NCBI GenBank assembly: GCA_947495295.1
Contig: CANLYJ010000005.1
Coordinates: 186,001-250,000 of the forward strand
Length of the DNA: 64,000 bases
Source: an uncultured Paracoccaceae bacterium
Lineage (GTDB): Bacteria > Pseudomonadota > Alphaproteobacteria > Rhodobacterales > Rhodobacteraceae
Direction: 5' to 3'
The position numbers were made by a program, and so were the translations under genes. A model generated the notes under the pieces. It had not been told where the DNA came from. It made no database searches and saw only the letters and a list, made by a program, of their open reading frames with translations. How positions within the stretch are numbered: position 1 is the stretch's first letter; each line of letters begins with the position of its first letter. Shown piece by piece: positions 15,096 through 24,361 of the stretch.

Positions 15096-16400
15096 TTATT
15101 CGGCGGCCACGGCACCCGGGTTGTTAGGATGCGTGGTCCAGTTGGCATACTCTTTTTCCACCGTCTTGCCTGTGCGTGGGTCAATCGTGCCGGGTGCCAT
15201 TGGCTCCATCGTGATGCAGTTTTCAACGGGGCAGACATCAACGCAGAGGTTGCAGGCGACGCATTCTTCGTCGATCACGGTGAACGTCCGATCATCGGAC
15301 ATCGCAATCGCCTGGTGACTGGTATCTTCGCAGGCCGCATAGCAGCGTCCGCATTTGATACAATCATCCTGACTGATTTTCGCCTTGGCCACGTAGTTGA
15401 GGTTCAGATATTGCCAGTCGGTCACATTTGGCACGGCGCGACCGACGACCTCCTCGACCGATGTGTAGCCCTTTTCATCCATCCATTGTGACAAACCGCT
15501 GATCATTTCTTGGACGACCTTGAAACCATAGGTCATGGCCGCAGTGCAGACCTGCACATTGCCGCAACCAAGGCTGATAAACTCTGCCGCGTCACGCCAT
15601 GTGGTGATGCCGCCGATACCGCTGATTGGCAGGCCGTGGGTGTCGGGACTACGCGCGATTTCCGACACCATCGACATCGCAATGGGCTTGACCGCTGGGC
15701 CGCAATAGCCACCATGCGATCCTTTCCCGTCAATCGACGGTTCCGGCGACATCGTGTCAAGGTTCACTGATGTAATTGAATTAATGGTATTAATCAGGCT
15801 GACCGCATCCGCCCCACCACGCATGGCGGCGGCGGCTGGTTTGCGCACATCGGTGATGTTGGGCGTCAGCTTCACGATCACTGGTTTGTCGTAATACTGC
15901 TTGCACCAGCGGGTGACCATTTCGATATATTCGGGCACCTGACCAACAGCCGCACCCATCCCCCGTTCCGACATGCCATGCGGGCAGCCGAAATTCAGTT
16001 CGATCCCGTCAGCCCCAGTTGCGGCAACGCGGGGCAGGATATCTTTCCACGCCTGTTCCTCACAAGGCACCATGATCGACACGATCATCGCGCGGTCGGG
16101 GTAATCCGCCTTGACGCGGGTGATCTCTTCAAGGTTCACCTCAAGCGGTCTATCGGTGATCAGTTCGATGTTGTTCAGCCCCAGCAACCGCCGGTCGGCC
16201 CCATAGATTGCGCCGTAGCGTGGTCCGTTGACATTGACCACGGGCGGCCCTTCGGCCCCAAGCGTTTTCCACACAACGCCGCCCCAACCGGCCTCGAACG
16301 CGCGACGCACGTTGTATTCCTTATCTGTGGGCGGTGCAGAGGCGAGCCAGAACGGATTTGGGGATTTGATGCCCAGAAATTCTGTTGTCAGATCAGCCAT
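15096..16400 (-). CDS. preA: NAD-dependent dihydropyrimidine dehydrogenase subunit PreA
   Basis: The 434-residue cytoplasmic protein pairs an FMN TIM barrel of the dihydroorotate-dehydrogenase type with a C-terminal 2[4Fe-4S] ferredoxin domain. The catalytic cysteine is in LNFGCPHGMSERGMG, and phosphate-binding strands appear as SGIGGITTWRDAAEFI. Clusters are bound by CIKCGRCYAAC and CVACNLCVDVCP near residues 345 and 385. With PreT it reduces uracil and thymine to the 5,6-dihydro forms, feeding the dihydropyrimidinase encoded nearby. It is third in a leftward unit, 23 bases after a methyltransferase gene. Its C-terminus is slightly longer than in E. coli PreA. Confidence 0.96.
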   Translation of the reverse strand: MADLTTEFLGIKSPNPFWLASAPPTDKEYNVRRAFEAGWGGVVWKTLGAEGPPVVNVNGPRYGAIYGADRRLLGLNNIELITDRPLEVNLEEITRVKADYPDRAMIVSIMVPCEEQAWKDILPRVAATGADGIELNFGCPHGMSERGMGAAVGQVPEYIEMVTRWCKQYYDKPVIVKLTPNITDVRKPAAAAMRGGADAVSLINTINSITSVNLDTMSPEPSIDGKGSHGGYCGPAVKPIAMSMVSEIARSPDTHGLPISGIGGITTWRDAAEFISLGCGNVQVCTAAMTYGFKVVQEMISGLSQWMDEKGYTSVEEVVGRAVPNVTDWQYLNLNYVAKAKISQDDCIKCGRCYAACEDTSHQAIAMSDDRTFTVIDEECVACNLCVDVCPVENCITMEPMAPGTIDPRTGKTVEKEYANWTTHPNNPGAVAAE

Positions 16401-16423
16401 GTGCTTTCCTTTCCTGCCCTTGG

Positions 16424-17254
16424 TCAGGGCTTGTCAAAAATCATCTCTACCGGGGCGATCCGATGTGCCTCGACATTTGCCACGTAGTTTTTCAGCTTCT
16501 CGCCAGCCGTGTCGCCCATCAACAGGTGAATCCCCAAGGGCGGTGGCCCGCCTGCCTTTTCAATTGCCTGAAAAACATGGGAAAAATAGCTAAGCGCGAA
16601 ATCGCGCCGGTAACGCTGCCCGTGCAGGGTCAACCCAACAGCGGCGCCAGCTTCTTCATAAGCGGACCCGGGATCAACAAAGGAGGTTTGCGGCATTTCG
16701 GACCATGGCAGCGGGAATTGCAGGTCATCCGCGCTGTCATCACGCATCACGTCAAACAAGGCGAAACGCCCGCCGGGTTTCAGGACGCGGGCCGCCTCGG
16801 CAAACAGATGTTCCTTGTCAGCGATATTCATGCCGACATGGAACATTGTCACAAGGTCGAATGCCGCATCCTCCATAGGGAGTGCTGTGGCAGAAGCCAC
16901 TTTCAGGTCAATCGCTTCGTCCAGATGGACGCGGGCATTCAGGGCGTTGCCAACCTCAACAAAAAGCGGTGTCAGATCGATGCCGGTCACATGCGCCCCG
17001 TAGCGATGCACGATGTGGCGGGCTGTGCCACCAAGGCCGCAGCCAATGTCGAGAACGCGTGTTTCCGGCGTGATCTCAAGCTGCGACAAAAGCGCATCTG
17101 TGGCTTCCAACCCGCCGGTGTGAAATTCATCCACCGGCTTCAGGTCATCGACGGTTGCAACGTCAACGCCCTGTTCTTGCAGTGCTTTTTCGATACGTTC
17201 CAGCAGATCTTGCGTGGTGTAATGTGCGGCCACGCGGGTTTCGAGCGTTTCCAT
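16424..17254 (-). CDS. Class I SAM-dependent methyltransferase between preT and preA
   Basis: The 276-residue protein has SAM motif I VLDIGCGLGGTARHI, acidic post-I residue in VTGIDLTP, motif DLVTMFHVGMNI and the RVLKPGGRFALFDVM strand. It resembles small-molecule methyltransferases such as sarcosine/dimethylglycine and tocopherol-type enzymes. About 60 residues precede motif I, including VDDLKPVDEFHTGGLEATD, an N-terminal lid common in that group. I start at the ATG at 17254 because GGAGG lies 5 bases upstream. It lies 44 bases after preT and 23 bases before preA, so it is certainly in their transcript. A role in pyrimidine or beta-alanine metabolism is possible but undemonstrated; the acceptor is unknown. 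Confidence 0.85.
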   Translation of the reverse strand: METLETRVAAHYTTQDLLERIEKALQEQGVDVATVDDLKPVDEFHTGGLEATDALLSQLEITPETRVLDIGCGLGGTARHIVHRYGAHVTGIDLTPLFVEVGNALNARVHLDEAIDLKVASATALPMEDAAFDLVTMFHVGMNIADKEHLFAEAARVLKPGGRFALFDVMRDDSADDLQFPLPWSEMPQTSFVDPGSAYEEAGAAVGLTLHGQRYRRDFALSYFSHVFQAIEKAGGPPPLGIHLLMGDTAGEKLKNYVANVEAHRIAPVEMIFDKP

Positions 17255-17298
17255 CTCATCCTCCGGCGCTGTTATTCCCGCATCCAGCATAGCACAGA

Positions 17299-18639
17299 TC
17301 AGGCAGAAAGCGTCGCGTGGATATCCATCGCCGCGTCGCGCCCTTCGGCAACGGCGGTCACGGTCAGGTCATCGCCGCCAGACGCGCAATCGCCCCCGGC
17401 CCAGACGCCTTTGCGACTTGTGCGACCCGCCCCGGTGACGGCGATCTTGCGCCCTTCAAGGTCTAGATCCCCAGTTGTTTCAAGGGTTTGCCCGATTGCT
17501 TTGAATACCTGATCGGCGGGCAGGCGGATGGTTTCGCCGGTGCCTTTCAGGCCGCCGCCATCGTCGCTGGTATATTCCAATTCAATTTCGCCTGCGGCAC
17601 CGTCACCATAGATCGCTGTGGGTTGCAGGTTGAACATCAGCCGAACGCCTTTGGACGCGGCGAGGTCCTGCTCAAAGGTGCTGGCGCTCATCGCGTCGCG
17701 GCCACGCCGGTAGGCGATGGTGACGTTTTGCGCGCCCAGAAGTTTCGATTGCACAGCAGCGTCGACGGCGGTCATACCGCCGCCGATCACCACCACGTCG
17801 CGACCGACAGGGAGGGTTGCAAGGTCGCTGGCTTGTCGTAATTCTGCAATAAATTCAACGGCATCGCGCACGCCACTTTTGTCTTCGCCTTCGCTGTGCA
17901 GCGCGTTCACACCGCCCAGACCGACGCTGAGAAAGACCGCTTGAAAGCAGCCCGTCAGATCATCAAGCGACAGATTATCGCCCAGCCGCATGCCGGTTTT
18001 TATGGTGATCCCGCCGATGCCGAGCAGCCAATTAACCTCGGCCGCAGCGAAGTTGTCGGTTGATTTATAGGCGGCAATGCCAAATTCGTTCAGCCCGCCG
18101 GGTTTGTCGGCGGCGTCATAGATTGTCACATCATGCCCGTGCATTGCCAGCCTGTGCGCGCAGGCAAGCCCGGCGGGACCCGCCCCCACGACGGCGACTT
18201 TTTTGCCGGTCTCCGGCGCGCGCTGGTAGGGATGGCTTTGCCTGGCCATCAGCGTGTCGGTGGCGTGCCGTTGCAGGCGCCCAATCTCGACCGGTTTACC
18301 TTCGGCGATCTCGCGCACGCAGGCCTGTTCGCACAGATCCTCTGTCGGGCAGACCCGCGCGCACATTCCACCTAAGATATTGCTATCAAAGATTGTTTTT
18401 GCGGCTGCTTCAGGCGTGCCGGTGCTGATTTGCCGGATGAAAAGCGGGATGTCGATGTCTGTCGGGCAGGCTGTTACGCAGGGCGCGTCATGACAGAAAT
18501 AACAGCGGTCTGCGGCGACTGCGGCCTCGTGCGGGGCAAAGGGCGCGTGCAGATCAGCGAAGTTATCGGCAAGGGTTTCCTGCGGCAGACGGCCGGCAGC
18601 AATGCCGGGGGTCATGGGGCTGTTTTGCGGGCTGGACAT
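17299..18639 (-). CDS. preT: NAD-dependent dihydropyrimidine dehydrogenase subunit PreT
   Basis: The 446-residue flavoprotein corresponds to the N-terminal electron-input half of mammalian dihydropyrimidine dehydrogenase. An N-terminal iron-sulfur domain (CYFCHDAPCVTACP, GGMCARVCPTEDLCEQACVR) is followed by the FAD site VAVVGAGPAGLACAHRL and the NAD site VVVIGGGMTAVDAA. The C-terminal FAD segment is GVWAGGDCASGGDDLTVTA. It passes electrons from NADH to PreA. The start at 18639 is preceded by AGGAA; the frame is open for 16 more codons without better signals. It is first in the preT-methyltransferase-preA unit, with a degenerate RutR-like box 51 bases upstream. Confidence 0.95.
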   Translation of the reverse strand: MSSPQNSPMTPGIAAGRLPQETLADNFADLHAPFAPHEAAVAADRCYFCHDAPCVTACPTDIDIPLFIRQISTGTPEAAAKTIFDSNILGGMCARVCPTEDLCEQACVREIAEGKPVEIGRLQRHATDTLMARQSHPYQRAPETGKKVAVVGAGPAGLACAHRLAMHGHDVTIYDAADKPGGLNEFGIAAYKSTDNFAAAEVNWLLGIGGITIKTGMRLGDNLSLDDLTGCFQAVFLSVGLGGVNALHSEGEDKSGVRDAVEFIAELRQASDLATLPVGRDVVVIGGGMTAVDAAVQSKLLGAQNVTIAYRRGRDAMSASTFEQDLAASKGVRLMFNLQPTAIYGDGAAGEIELEYTSDDGGGLKGTGETIRLPADQVFKAIGQTLETTGDLDLEGRKIAVTGAGRTSRKGVWAGGDCASGGDDLTVTAVAEGRDAAMDIHATLSA

Positions 18640-18689
18640 GGCTGGTTCCTGTCGTGGCTGGTTGGGTATAGCCTGCCACAGTTTCATTT

Positions 18690-18705
18690 TTTATCAAATG
18701 GTAAA
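18690..18705. promoter_or_regulatory. Degenerate RutR-like box upstream of preT
   Basis: TTTATCA, AA, TGGTAAA matches the RutR consensus TTGACCA-NN-TGGTCAA at 11 of 14 specified positions. It lies 51 bases before the preT start, with the same spacing as the perfect site at 14009. Weak or conditional RutR control is plausible. Confidence 0.45.
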
Positions 18706-18818
18706 TTTTTGGCAGTTTGAAAACTGGCAACGCAACGTTCGGTGGGGGGTGCGTGCGGTGCGTTGCGCCATTGGGCGCGAATCGAAGGTTAACGCCTTAT
18801 TTCATGGCGAAAACCGCT

Positions 18819-18856
18819 GTCGGCAAAGCGTCGGCCAGACGTCGGCAAAGCGTCGG
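18819..18856. repeat. Two 16-bp direct repeats in the 305-base preT/GMC gap
   Basis: GTCGGCAAAGCGTCGG occurs at 18819-18834 and again at 18841-18856, a 22-base period (two helical turns). The gap (18640-18944) holds no credible gene; besides the RutR-like box and this pair I see nothing else in it. The spacing would suit two protein dimers on one DNA face, or it may be a chance duplication. Confidence 0.5.
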
Positions 18857-18944
18857 ACCCCGAAAGCCGGAAGCCCCCCTTTAACGAAGCGTGCGGTCAA
18901 AGGATGAACAGGCTGTTAAGGATTTGGGCAAAATTGATCAGCCG

Positions 18945-20564
18945 TCACGGCGCATAGGTCGATTTGATCATGTCAGCCGCTTTTTCGGCGATCATGATCG
19001 TCGGTGCGTTGGTGTTGCCCGAGATCAGCAATGGCATGATCGACGCATCAACAACCCGCAGCCCTTGCATCCCATGCACCCGTAACTGGCTGTCGACCAC
19101 CGCCATATCGTCAGCACCCATCTTGCAGGTCCCGACCGGGTGATAGACCGTGTCAGCCCGGCTGCGGATATGCTGTTCCCATTGCACATCGGTCATGTTG
19201 TCGGTCATGCCGAACATTTCCTTATGCTTGAATCGCGCCATTGCCGGTGCTTCCAGTGCCGCGCGGGCCATCTTGCTGCCCTTGATCAGGGTTTGCAGAT
19301 CACGGTCATCGCTGAGGAACTGAGGGTCAATTGCCGGGGCTTGCAGCGGGTCGCCCGACTTCAGTGTCACCGTCCCCCGCGCATGTGGCCGTAGCACGCA
19401 GACATGGCAGGAATACCCATGGCCCCAATGCAGCTTGCGCGCGTGGTCATCGACAATGGAGATCACGAAATGCGTCTGTATGTCGGGCCGGTCAAGCCCC
19501 GGATCGGTTTTGAAGAAGCTGCCGCATTCAGAGATGGTGGAGGCGATCATGGAATTGCCGTGCTTGCGCCATTTGAGCATCTCGCCGATCAGCTTGGCCG
19601 CCCCACGGAACCCGATGCCGAAATTGTCGGTGTCTTTGGTCCGGTAGGCCAGGGTAAAATCGATGTGGTCTTGCAGGTTTTGCCCGACGCCGGGCAGGTC
19701 ATGCACCATGTCGATCCCATGTGGGGTGATGTCGTCTGCCCGTCCGACCCCGGAGAGTTGCAAAAGCTGTGGTGACTGGAACGCCCCGCCGCACAGGATC
19801 ACCTCTTTGGCTGCGCTGATCTGTTTTTCCTGCCGTCCCTGTCTGTAGGCCACCCCAACGGCGCGCTTGCCGTCAAAGATCACCTTTGTCGCATGCGCCT
19901 TTGTGATGACTGTCAGGTTGGGCCGCTTGCCCATCACCGGAAACAGGTAACCTGCCGCCGCCGAACAGCGCTCCCCGTTTTTGTCGGCACTGTGATGGAT
20001 TGTGGTTTGCCAATATCCCGCGCCTTCATTGTCGCCGCTATTGAAATCCTCGGTCCGGCGGATCTGCATTTCACCGCTGGCTTCGATAAAGGCGTCTGAT
20101 ATTGGCCGCGGTGCTTTCTGGTCGGACACTTGCAAGGGGCCACTGTTCCCATGGATCGCATCCGCCCCGCGCACGTTGTTTTCCGCCTTTTTGAAATAGG
20201 GTAGCACGCTGTCCCAATCCCAGCCGTCATTGCCCAGATCCGCCCAGCCATCGTAATCCTGCCGCTGCCCGCGCACATAAAGCATGGCGTTGATGGCACT
20301 TGACCCGCCCAGCGCCTTGCCGCGTGGCTGATACCCCCGGCGCCCGTTCAATCCCGGTTGTGGTTCTGTCTGGAAGGCCCAGTTGTTGATTTTCGGCTGC
20401 CCGCGCAGCATTGCCACGACCCCGACTGGCGCGCGCACCAGAATGCCGTTTCCGCCGCCGCCCGCCTCGAGCAAACAAACGCTGGTGTCGGGGTCTTCGG
20501 ACAGGCGCGCGGCCATGGTGGACCCGGCTGATCCGCCGCCCACGATGATGAAGTCATAAGTCAT
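18945..20564 (-). CDS. GMC-family FAD-dependent oxidoreductase
   Basis: This 539-residue protein is of the choline-dehydrogenase/alcohol-dehydrogenase type. It has the N-terminal ADP-binding motif [20 protein letters not shown], the GMC signature segments [18 protein letters not shown] and [15 protein letters not shown], the catalytic histidine in [13 protein letters not shown] and the asparagine in [18 protein letters not shown]. It is cytoplasmic (no signal peptide) and probably passes electrons to quinone or a cytochrome. It follows the aldose dehydrogenase gene by 9 bases, so the pair is an operon. A polyol or sugar-derived alcohol is a possible substrate; the sequence alone does not decide. 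Confidence 0.92.
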   Translation of the reverse strand: MTYDFIIVGGGSAGSTMAARLSEDPDTSVCLLEAGGGGNGILVRAPVGVVAMLRGQPKINNWAFQTEPQPGLNGRRGYQPRGKALGGSSAINAMLYVRGQRQDYDGWADLGNDGWDWDSVLPYFKKAENNVRGADAIHGNSGPLQVSDQKAPRPISDAFIEASGEMQIRRTEDFNSGDNEGAGYWQTTIHHSADKNGERCSAAAGYLFPVMGKRPNLTVITKAHATKVIFDGKRAVGVAYRQGRQEKQISAAKEVILCGGAFQSPQLLQLSGVGRADDITPHGIDMVHDLPGVGQNLQDHIDFTLAYRTKDTDNFGIGFRGAAKLIGEMLKWRKHGNSMIASTISECGSFFKTDPGLDRPDIQTHFVISIVDDHARKLHWGHGYSCHVCVLRPHARGTVTLKSGDPLQAPAIDPQFLSDDRDLQTLIKGSKMARAALEAPAMARFKHKEMFGMTDNMTDVQWEQHIRSRADTVYHPVGTCKMGADDMAVVDSQLRVHGMQGLRVVDASIMPLLISGNTNAPTIMIAEKAADMIKSTYAP

Positions 20565-20573
20565 GCCACGACC

Positions 20574-21485
20574 CTAGAGGTGGAAATCCGCGACGGCGAC
20601 CCTTTTGCCGAGTGTCAGGGCATCGGCCACATGGATCATTGGTGACAGGTCTACGTCGGATGCGCTGGTTTTGACCAGTTCCGCCATCCGGTCATAAAGG
20701 GCGGGGTATTCGCGGTCGGTCCCTGCCTCCACCTCTGCCCCGTCGATCAAAAGCCGTGCGCCGCCATCATGCAGCGTCAGGTGACCCGCATCGGTTTCGA
20801 CATGGATATCCCAGCTTTGCGGCCCTTCCTGCCGCCAGTCGAAATCGCCGCTGACATTGCCGGTCCATTGCATTCTTGCGGCGATGGGCGTGTCGCAATT
20901 GGATGGGAATTCCAGCGTTGCATGTTGCAGATGCATCGGCTGCGGCAGGATTTCGGTGATGATCGACAGGGCGTTGATGCCCGGATCAAACACACCCATC
21001 CCGCCGGGTTCAAACACCCAGTGCTGGCCCGGATGCCAGCGGCGCACGTCTTCCTTCCAGTTGATATGGGCGCGGGTGATCGTCTTGTCCGCCAGCCAAG
21101 CCTTGGCCGGTGCGACACCGCGCGCCATCCGGCTGTGCCATGTCGCATAAAGGCTGACCCCGGCGTGCGCGGCCATCGTTTGCAGGGCGTGTACCTCTGC
21201 CAATGTGGCCCCGGGCGGTTTTTCCAGCATCACATGCCGTCCCGCCGCAATCGCCTTGGCCGCGTAATCATAGCGCGGCACCGGCGGCAGGCAGAGCGAT
21301 ATGACCGGAATGTCGGGCCGGTCGGCCAGCATCTGATCAAAATCGGTGAAGGCGGGCACGCCGTCGACTGTGCCTGACCGGCTAACCGTTGCTGCCAGTG
21401 TCCAGTCATCGCTTGCGTTGATGGCTGGCACATGCTGATCCACGGCGATTTTGCCGATCCCGACAAGGGCGATATTGGTGGCCAT
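20574..21485 (-). CDS. L-arabinose / D-galactose 1-dehydrogenase (Gfo/Idh/MocA family)
   Basis: This 303-residue NAD(P)-dependent oxidoreductase has an N-terminal Rossmann fold (IALVGIGKIAVDQHVPAI) and the catalytic-lysine motif HVMLEKPPGATLAEVHAL. The substrate domain contains TWHSRMARGVAPAKAWLA, WKEDVRRWHPGQHWVFEPGG and MGVFDPGINALSIITEILP. These blocks match, from memory, the Azospirillum brasilense L-arabinose 1-dehydrogenase and pseudomonad D-galactose 1-dehydrogenase closely. It would oxidise the aldose to the lactone, the first step of a non-phosphorylative route. It leads a two-gene unit with the GMC oxidoreductase and diverges from an aldolase gene. Confidence 0.9.
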   Translation of the reverse strand: MATNIALVGIGKIAVDQHVPAINASDDWTLAATVSRSGTVDGVPAFTDFDQMLADRPDIPVISLCLPPVPRYDYAAKAIAAGRHVMLEKPPGATLAEVHALQTMAAHAGVSLYATWHSRMARGVAPAKAWLADKTITRAHINWKEDVRRWHPGQHWVFEPGGMGVFDPGINALSIITEILPQPMHLQHATLEFPSNCDTPIAARMQWTGNVSGDFDWRQEGPQSWDIHVETDAGHLTLHDGGARLLIDGAEVEAGTDREYPALYDRMAELVKTSASDVDLSPMIHVADALTLGKRVAVADFHL

Positions 21486-21560
21486 TTGAACCCCGATCCT
21501 TTGGTTGATCTGTGTTTAACTTTCATGTCTGATCAGCGCTGGCAAGAATGGAGGCCCGTG

Positions 21561-22304
21561 ATGACACATCCCAATATCGACAACTGGGCAGAGCGGGTGG
21601 ATATGGCCGCCGCATTCCGCTGGACCGCCCGCATGAACATGCATGAAGGGGTGGCGAACCATTTCAGCCTTGCCATTAATGATGATGGCACCCGGTTTCT
21701 GATGAACCCCAACCAGATGCATTTCGCCCGGATCAAAGCCAGCGATCTGATTGTGGTTGATGCCAATGATCCTGATACGCTGCGTGGCCCGAACGCCCCG
21801 GACCCGACCGCATGGGGCCTGCATGGCGGTATCCACCGGCTGGTCCCCCATGCCCGTTGTGCGATGCATGTGCATTCGATCTTTGCGACCGTGCTGGCGT
21901 CTTTGCAGGACAGCCGTCTGCCCCCGATTGATCAGAACTGCTGCACGTTTTTCAATCGCTATGTGATTGATGACGGTTATGGCGGGTTGGCGTTTGAGGA
22001 AGAAGGCGCACGTTGTGCCGCCTTGTTTGATGATCCGTCCAAACGGGTCATGATCATGGGCAATCACGGTGTGCTGGTCATCGGTGAAACTGTGGCCGAG
22101 ACATTTAATCGGATGTATTATTTTGAACGGTCGTGCGAGACCTATATCCGCGCCTTGCAGACCGGTCTGCCGCTGCGTGTGTTGCCTGATGCGGTGGCCG
22201 AAAAGACCGCGCAGGAATTGGAAGCCTATCCCGAGCAGGATATCCGCCATCTGGCTGAATTGAAGGCGATTTTGGATGATGAAGGGTCGCCCTATGCTGC
22301 ATAA
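21561..22304 (+). CDS. Class II aldolase/adducin-family protein
   Basis: The 247-residue protein has the zinc-site pattern of class II aldolases: NHFSLAINDDGTRFLMNP near the N-terminus, the HxH pair in CAMHVHSIFATVLAS, and the third histidine in IMGNHGVLVIGETVAE. I start at the ATG at 21561, since GGAGG lies 7 bases upstream; an in-frame ATG exists at 21525. It diverges from the aldose dehydrogenase across about 75 bases, compatible with a shared sugar-acid route. Many adducin-like members lack aldolase activity, so the reaction is uncertain. Confidence 0.88.
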   Translation: MTHPNIDNWAERVDMAAAFRWTARMNMHEGVANHFSLAINDDGTRFLMNPNQMHFARIKASDLIVVDANDPDTLRGPNAPDPTAWGLHGGIHRLVPHARCAMHVHSIFATVLASLQDSRLPPIDQNCCTFFNRYVIDDGYGGLAFEEEGARCAALFDDPSKRVMIMGNHGVLVIGETVAETFNRMYYFERSCETYIRALQTGLPLRVLPDAVAEKTAQELEAYPEQDIRHLAELKAILDDEGSPYAA

Positions 22305-22308
22305 AAAT

Positions 22309-22340
22309 GGCGTGCAGGGGTGGGACAACCCCTGCACGCC
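22309..22340 (+). terminator. Strong stem-loop after the aldolase gene
   Basis: 13-bp arms (GGCGTGCAGGGGT and ACCCCTGCACGCC) enclose a 6-base loop, 4 bases after the stop. There is no T-run on the forward strand (GTTGGGG). It also lies downstream of the convergent methyltransferase gene. The rest of the gap to 22488 shows nothing notable. Confidence 0.7.
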
Positions 22341-22488
22341 GTTGGGGTCACGCGGCGGTACGATTTCACACAATGACTGGTCCAAAACCCGCGTAACTGA
22401 CCCAAGACACATCCGTAATTGAGCGCCCTTGTGATAGGGTTACGCATAGGGTTCGGGGTTTATTCCCGGTATTTTCGATTTTTTTTGA

Positions 22489-23115
22489 TTAGGCTTTGCG
22501 GAAGCTGATCAGCCGCGCCATGTCGTTGCGGTGATGATCGTCCGCCCGGTCGTCATAAATGCGGATGTCGCGGGTTGTCAGGTCATGGACCCTATCACCA
22601 AAACCGTTCAAGGCTTGTCCAAACCCGGCCTTATCGAAATGCACGCTGTTGACAGAAATCACGAATAGCGCGCCGGGTGCCGCCACAGGCAGCAGGTTTT
22701 CCAGTGCGGCAGGTCCGACATGGCCAAGGGTGAATGTCCCCGCGCTGACGATCCCGTTATAATGCTGTGCAGGCAGGTCCAGCGTGGTTGTGACGTCACC
22801 GGTCTGCAATGTGCGGTAATGCCCTTTCATCGCGGCCACTTGCAGCATCTCATCCGACAGGTCGATCCCGTCAACGGGCCTGATCCCTGCATTGGCCAGA
22901 TGCGCCCCCACCAACCCGGTGCCAGCCCCCACATCCAGTATTGGCCCTTGTCCGCCAGCGCCCTGGAACGCCATCGCCACCGTCCGCGGGAGTTGATACC
23001 CTTGCCCGTCGTGAAAGCCGGTGTCGTAGCTATGCGACCATGTCCGATAGAGCGCCTTGACCTCTGCGGCAGAGGACATGGCATATGCGTCATCGACATC
23101 CGGATCATTTTCCAT
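22489..23115 (-). CDS. Class I SAM-dependent methyltransferase
   Basis: The 208-residue protein has motif I ILDVGAGTGLVGAHLA, acidic residues at GIDLSDEML (post-I) and the YNGIVSAGTFTLGHVG strand. About 45 residues (VKALYRTWSHSYDTGFHDGQGYQLPR) precede motif I, resembling WBSCR27-type methyltransferases of unknown acceptor. It stands alone on the reverse strand, diverging from the RNA methyltransferase gene with only 35 bases between starts. Confidence 0.85.
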   Translation of the reverse strand: MENDPDVDDAYAMSSAAEVKALYRTWSHSYDTGFHDGQGYQLPRTVAMAFQGAGGQGPILDVGAGTGLVGAHLANAGIRPVDGIDLSDEMLQVAAMKGHYRTLQTGDVTTTLDLPAQHYNGIVSAGTFTLGHVGPAALENLLPVAAPGALFVISVNSVHFDKAGFGQALNGFGDRVHDLTTRDIRIYDDRADDHHRNDMARLISFRKA

Positions 23116-23150
23116 GATTTGGAGCCTAGGAAATAAAGTAGAAGATTACC

Positions 23151-24320
23151 ATGACCCCGGCTGCACGCATAAACGCCGCAATTGAATTGACGGACCGTAT
23201 TCTGGCCGGTGCCCTGGCTGATCGTGCTTTGGCGGAATGGGGTCGCAAGAACCGCTATGCCGGGTCCAAGGATCGGGCGGCGGTTGCTGATCTGGTTTAT
23301 GATGCTCTGCGGCGCAAACGCAGTTTGGCGGCGTGGGGTGGTGGTGCGGACGGTCGTGCGCTGCTGCTTGGCCTTGTCAGGGACAGTGGGCAGGACCCGG
23401 ACGATGTGTTCGGCGCGGGCCCTTATGCCCCCGCGCCCCTGACTAATGCGGAACGCGCGGCGGGTCATGCGCCACAGCCTGACACGTCAGAAGCTGCGGA
23501 TTTTCCACAATGGCTTTGGTCTGATCTGCGCGATACGTTGGGCGATACCACAACGGAAATTGCCAATGCGATGCGTAGCCGCGCGCAGGTTCATCTGCGG
23601 GTTAATCTGGCAAAGTTGCGCCGCGATGACGCAATTGCCGCGTTTTCAGCGGAGGGGATTGAGTGCCAGCCGCATCCGCTATCCCCGGCGGCGGTCGCGG
23701 TCACCGCTGGCGCAAGAAAGATCAGGAACGCGCAGCTCTATTTGCAAGGCAAGGTGGAGTTGCAGGATGCGTCGTCACAAGCGGTTGCCGATATGGTGCC
23801 GCTGCGCCCGGGGGAAAGACTGTTGGATTTCTGTGCCGGGGGTGGCGGCAAGGTTTTGGCTGTGGCCGGGCGTGTGCAGGGTGAATTTGTGGCCCATGAT
23901 GCAGAACCCCGTCGGATGAAGGACCTGCCAGCGCGTGCTGCGCGGGCGGGGGTGGGTGTGACATGCCTGACCTTGGCCGAGATCGCGCAAGCTCTGCCAT
24001 TTGATGCCGTCCTTATTGATGCGCCCTGTTCGGGCAGCGGGTCCTGGCGGCGCGACCCGCAGGGCAAATGGCTGCTGACCCGTGAAAAGCTGGACCAGAT
24101 ATTGCAGACCCAGCGCGACATTCTGGATCAGACCGCCCAATTTGTCAGGCCGCAAGGCCACCTCGTCTATGCCACATGTTCATTGCTGGATGCCGAAAAC
24201 GCAGATCAGGTGCAGGCCTTTCTGGGCCGTCATCCGCAGTTTTCGTTGGTGGAAGAAAAGCGGTTCACCCCGTTGGACGGGGGCGACGGGTTTTATTGTG
24301 CTGTGCTTTGCCGCGCCTGA
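23151..24320 (+). CDS. RsmB/NSUN-type RNA (cytosine-C5) methyltransferase
   Basis: The 389-residue protein has an N-terminal RNA-binding NusB-like helical region (AGALADRALAEWGRKNRYAGSKDRAAVADLVYDALRRKR) and the Fmu/NOL1 catalytic domain. Visible are the SAM motif LDFCAGGGGKVLAVAG, the IDAPCSGSGSWRRDPQGKW block with one catalytic cysteine, and YATCSLLDAENADQV with the nucleophilic cysteine. It is probably a 16S rRNA m5C967-type enzyme, shorter than E. coli RsmB (429 residues). The start lies close to the divergent methyltransferase start. Confidence 0.9.
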   Translation: MTPAARINAAIELTDRILAGALADRALAEWGRKNRYAGSKDRAAVADLVYDALRRKRSLAAWGGGADGRALLLGLVRDSGQDPDDVFGAGPYAPAPLTNAERAAGHAPQPDTSEAADFPQWLWSDLRDTLGDTTTEIANAMRSRAQVHLRVNLAKLRRDDAIAAFSAEGIECQPHPLSPAAVAVTAGARKIRNAQLYLQGKVELQDASSQAVADMVPLRPGERLLDFCAGGGGKVLAVAGRVQGEFVAHDAEPRRMKDLPARAARAGVGVTCLTLAEIAQALPFDAVLIDAPCSGSGSWRRDPQGKWLLTREKLDQILQTQRDILDQTAQFVRPQGHLVYATCSLLDAENADQVQAFLGRHPQFSLVEEKRFTPLDGGDGFYCAVLCRA

Positions 24321-24361
24321 CGGGCTTGCGCATTTCGATGCCCTGATGCACCAGTGGCATC

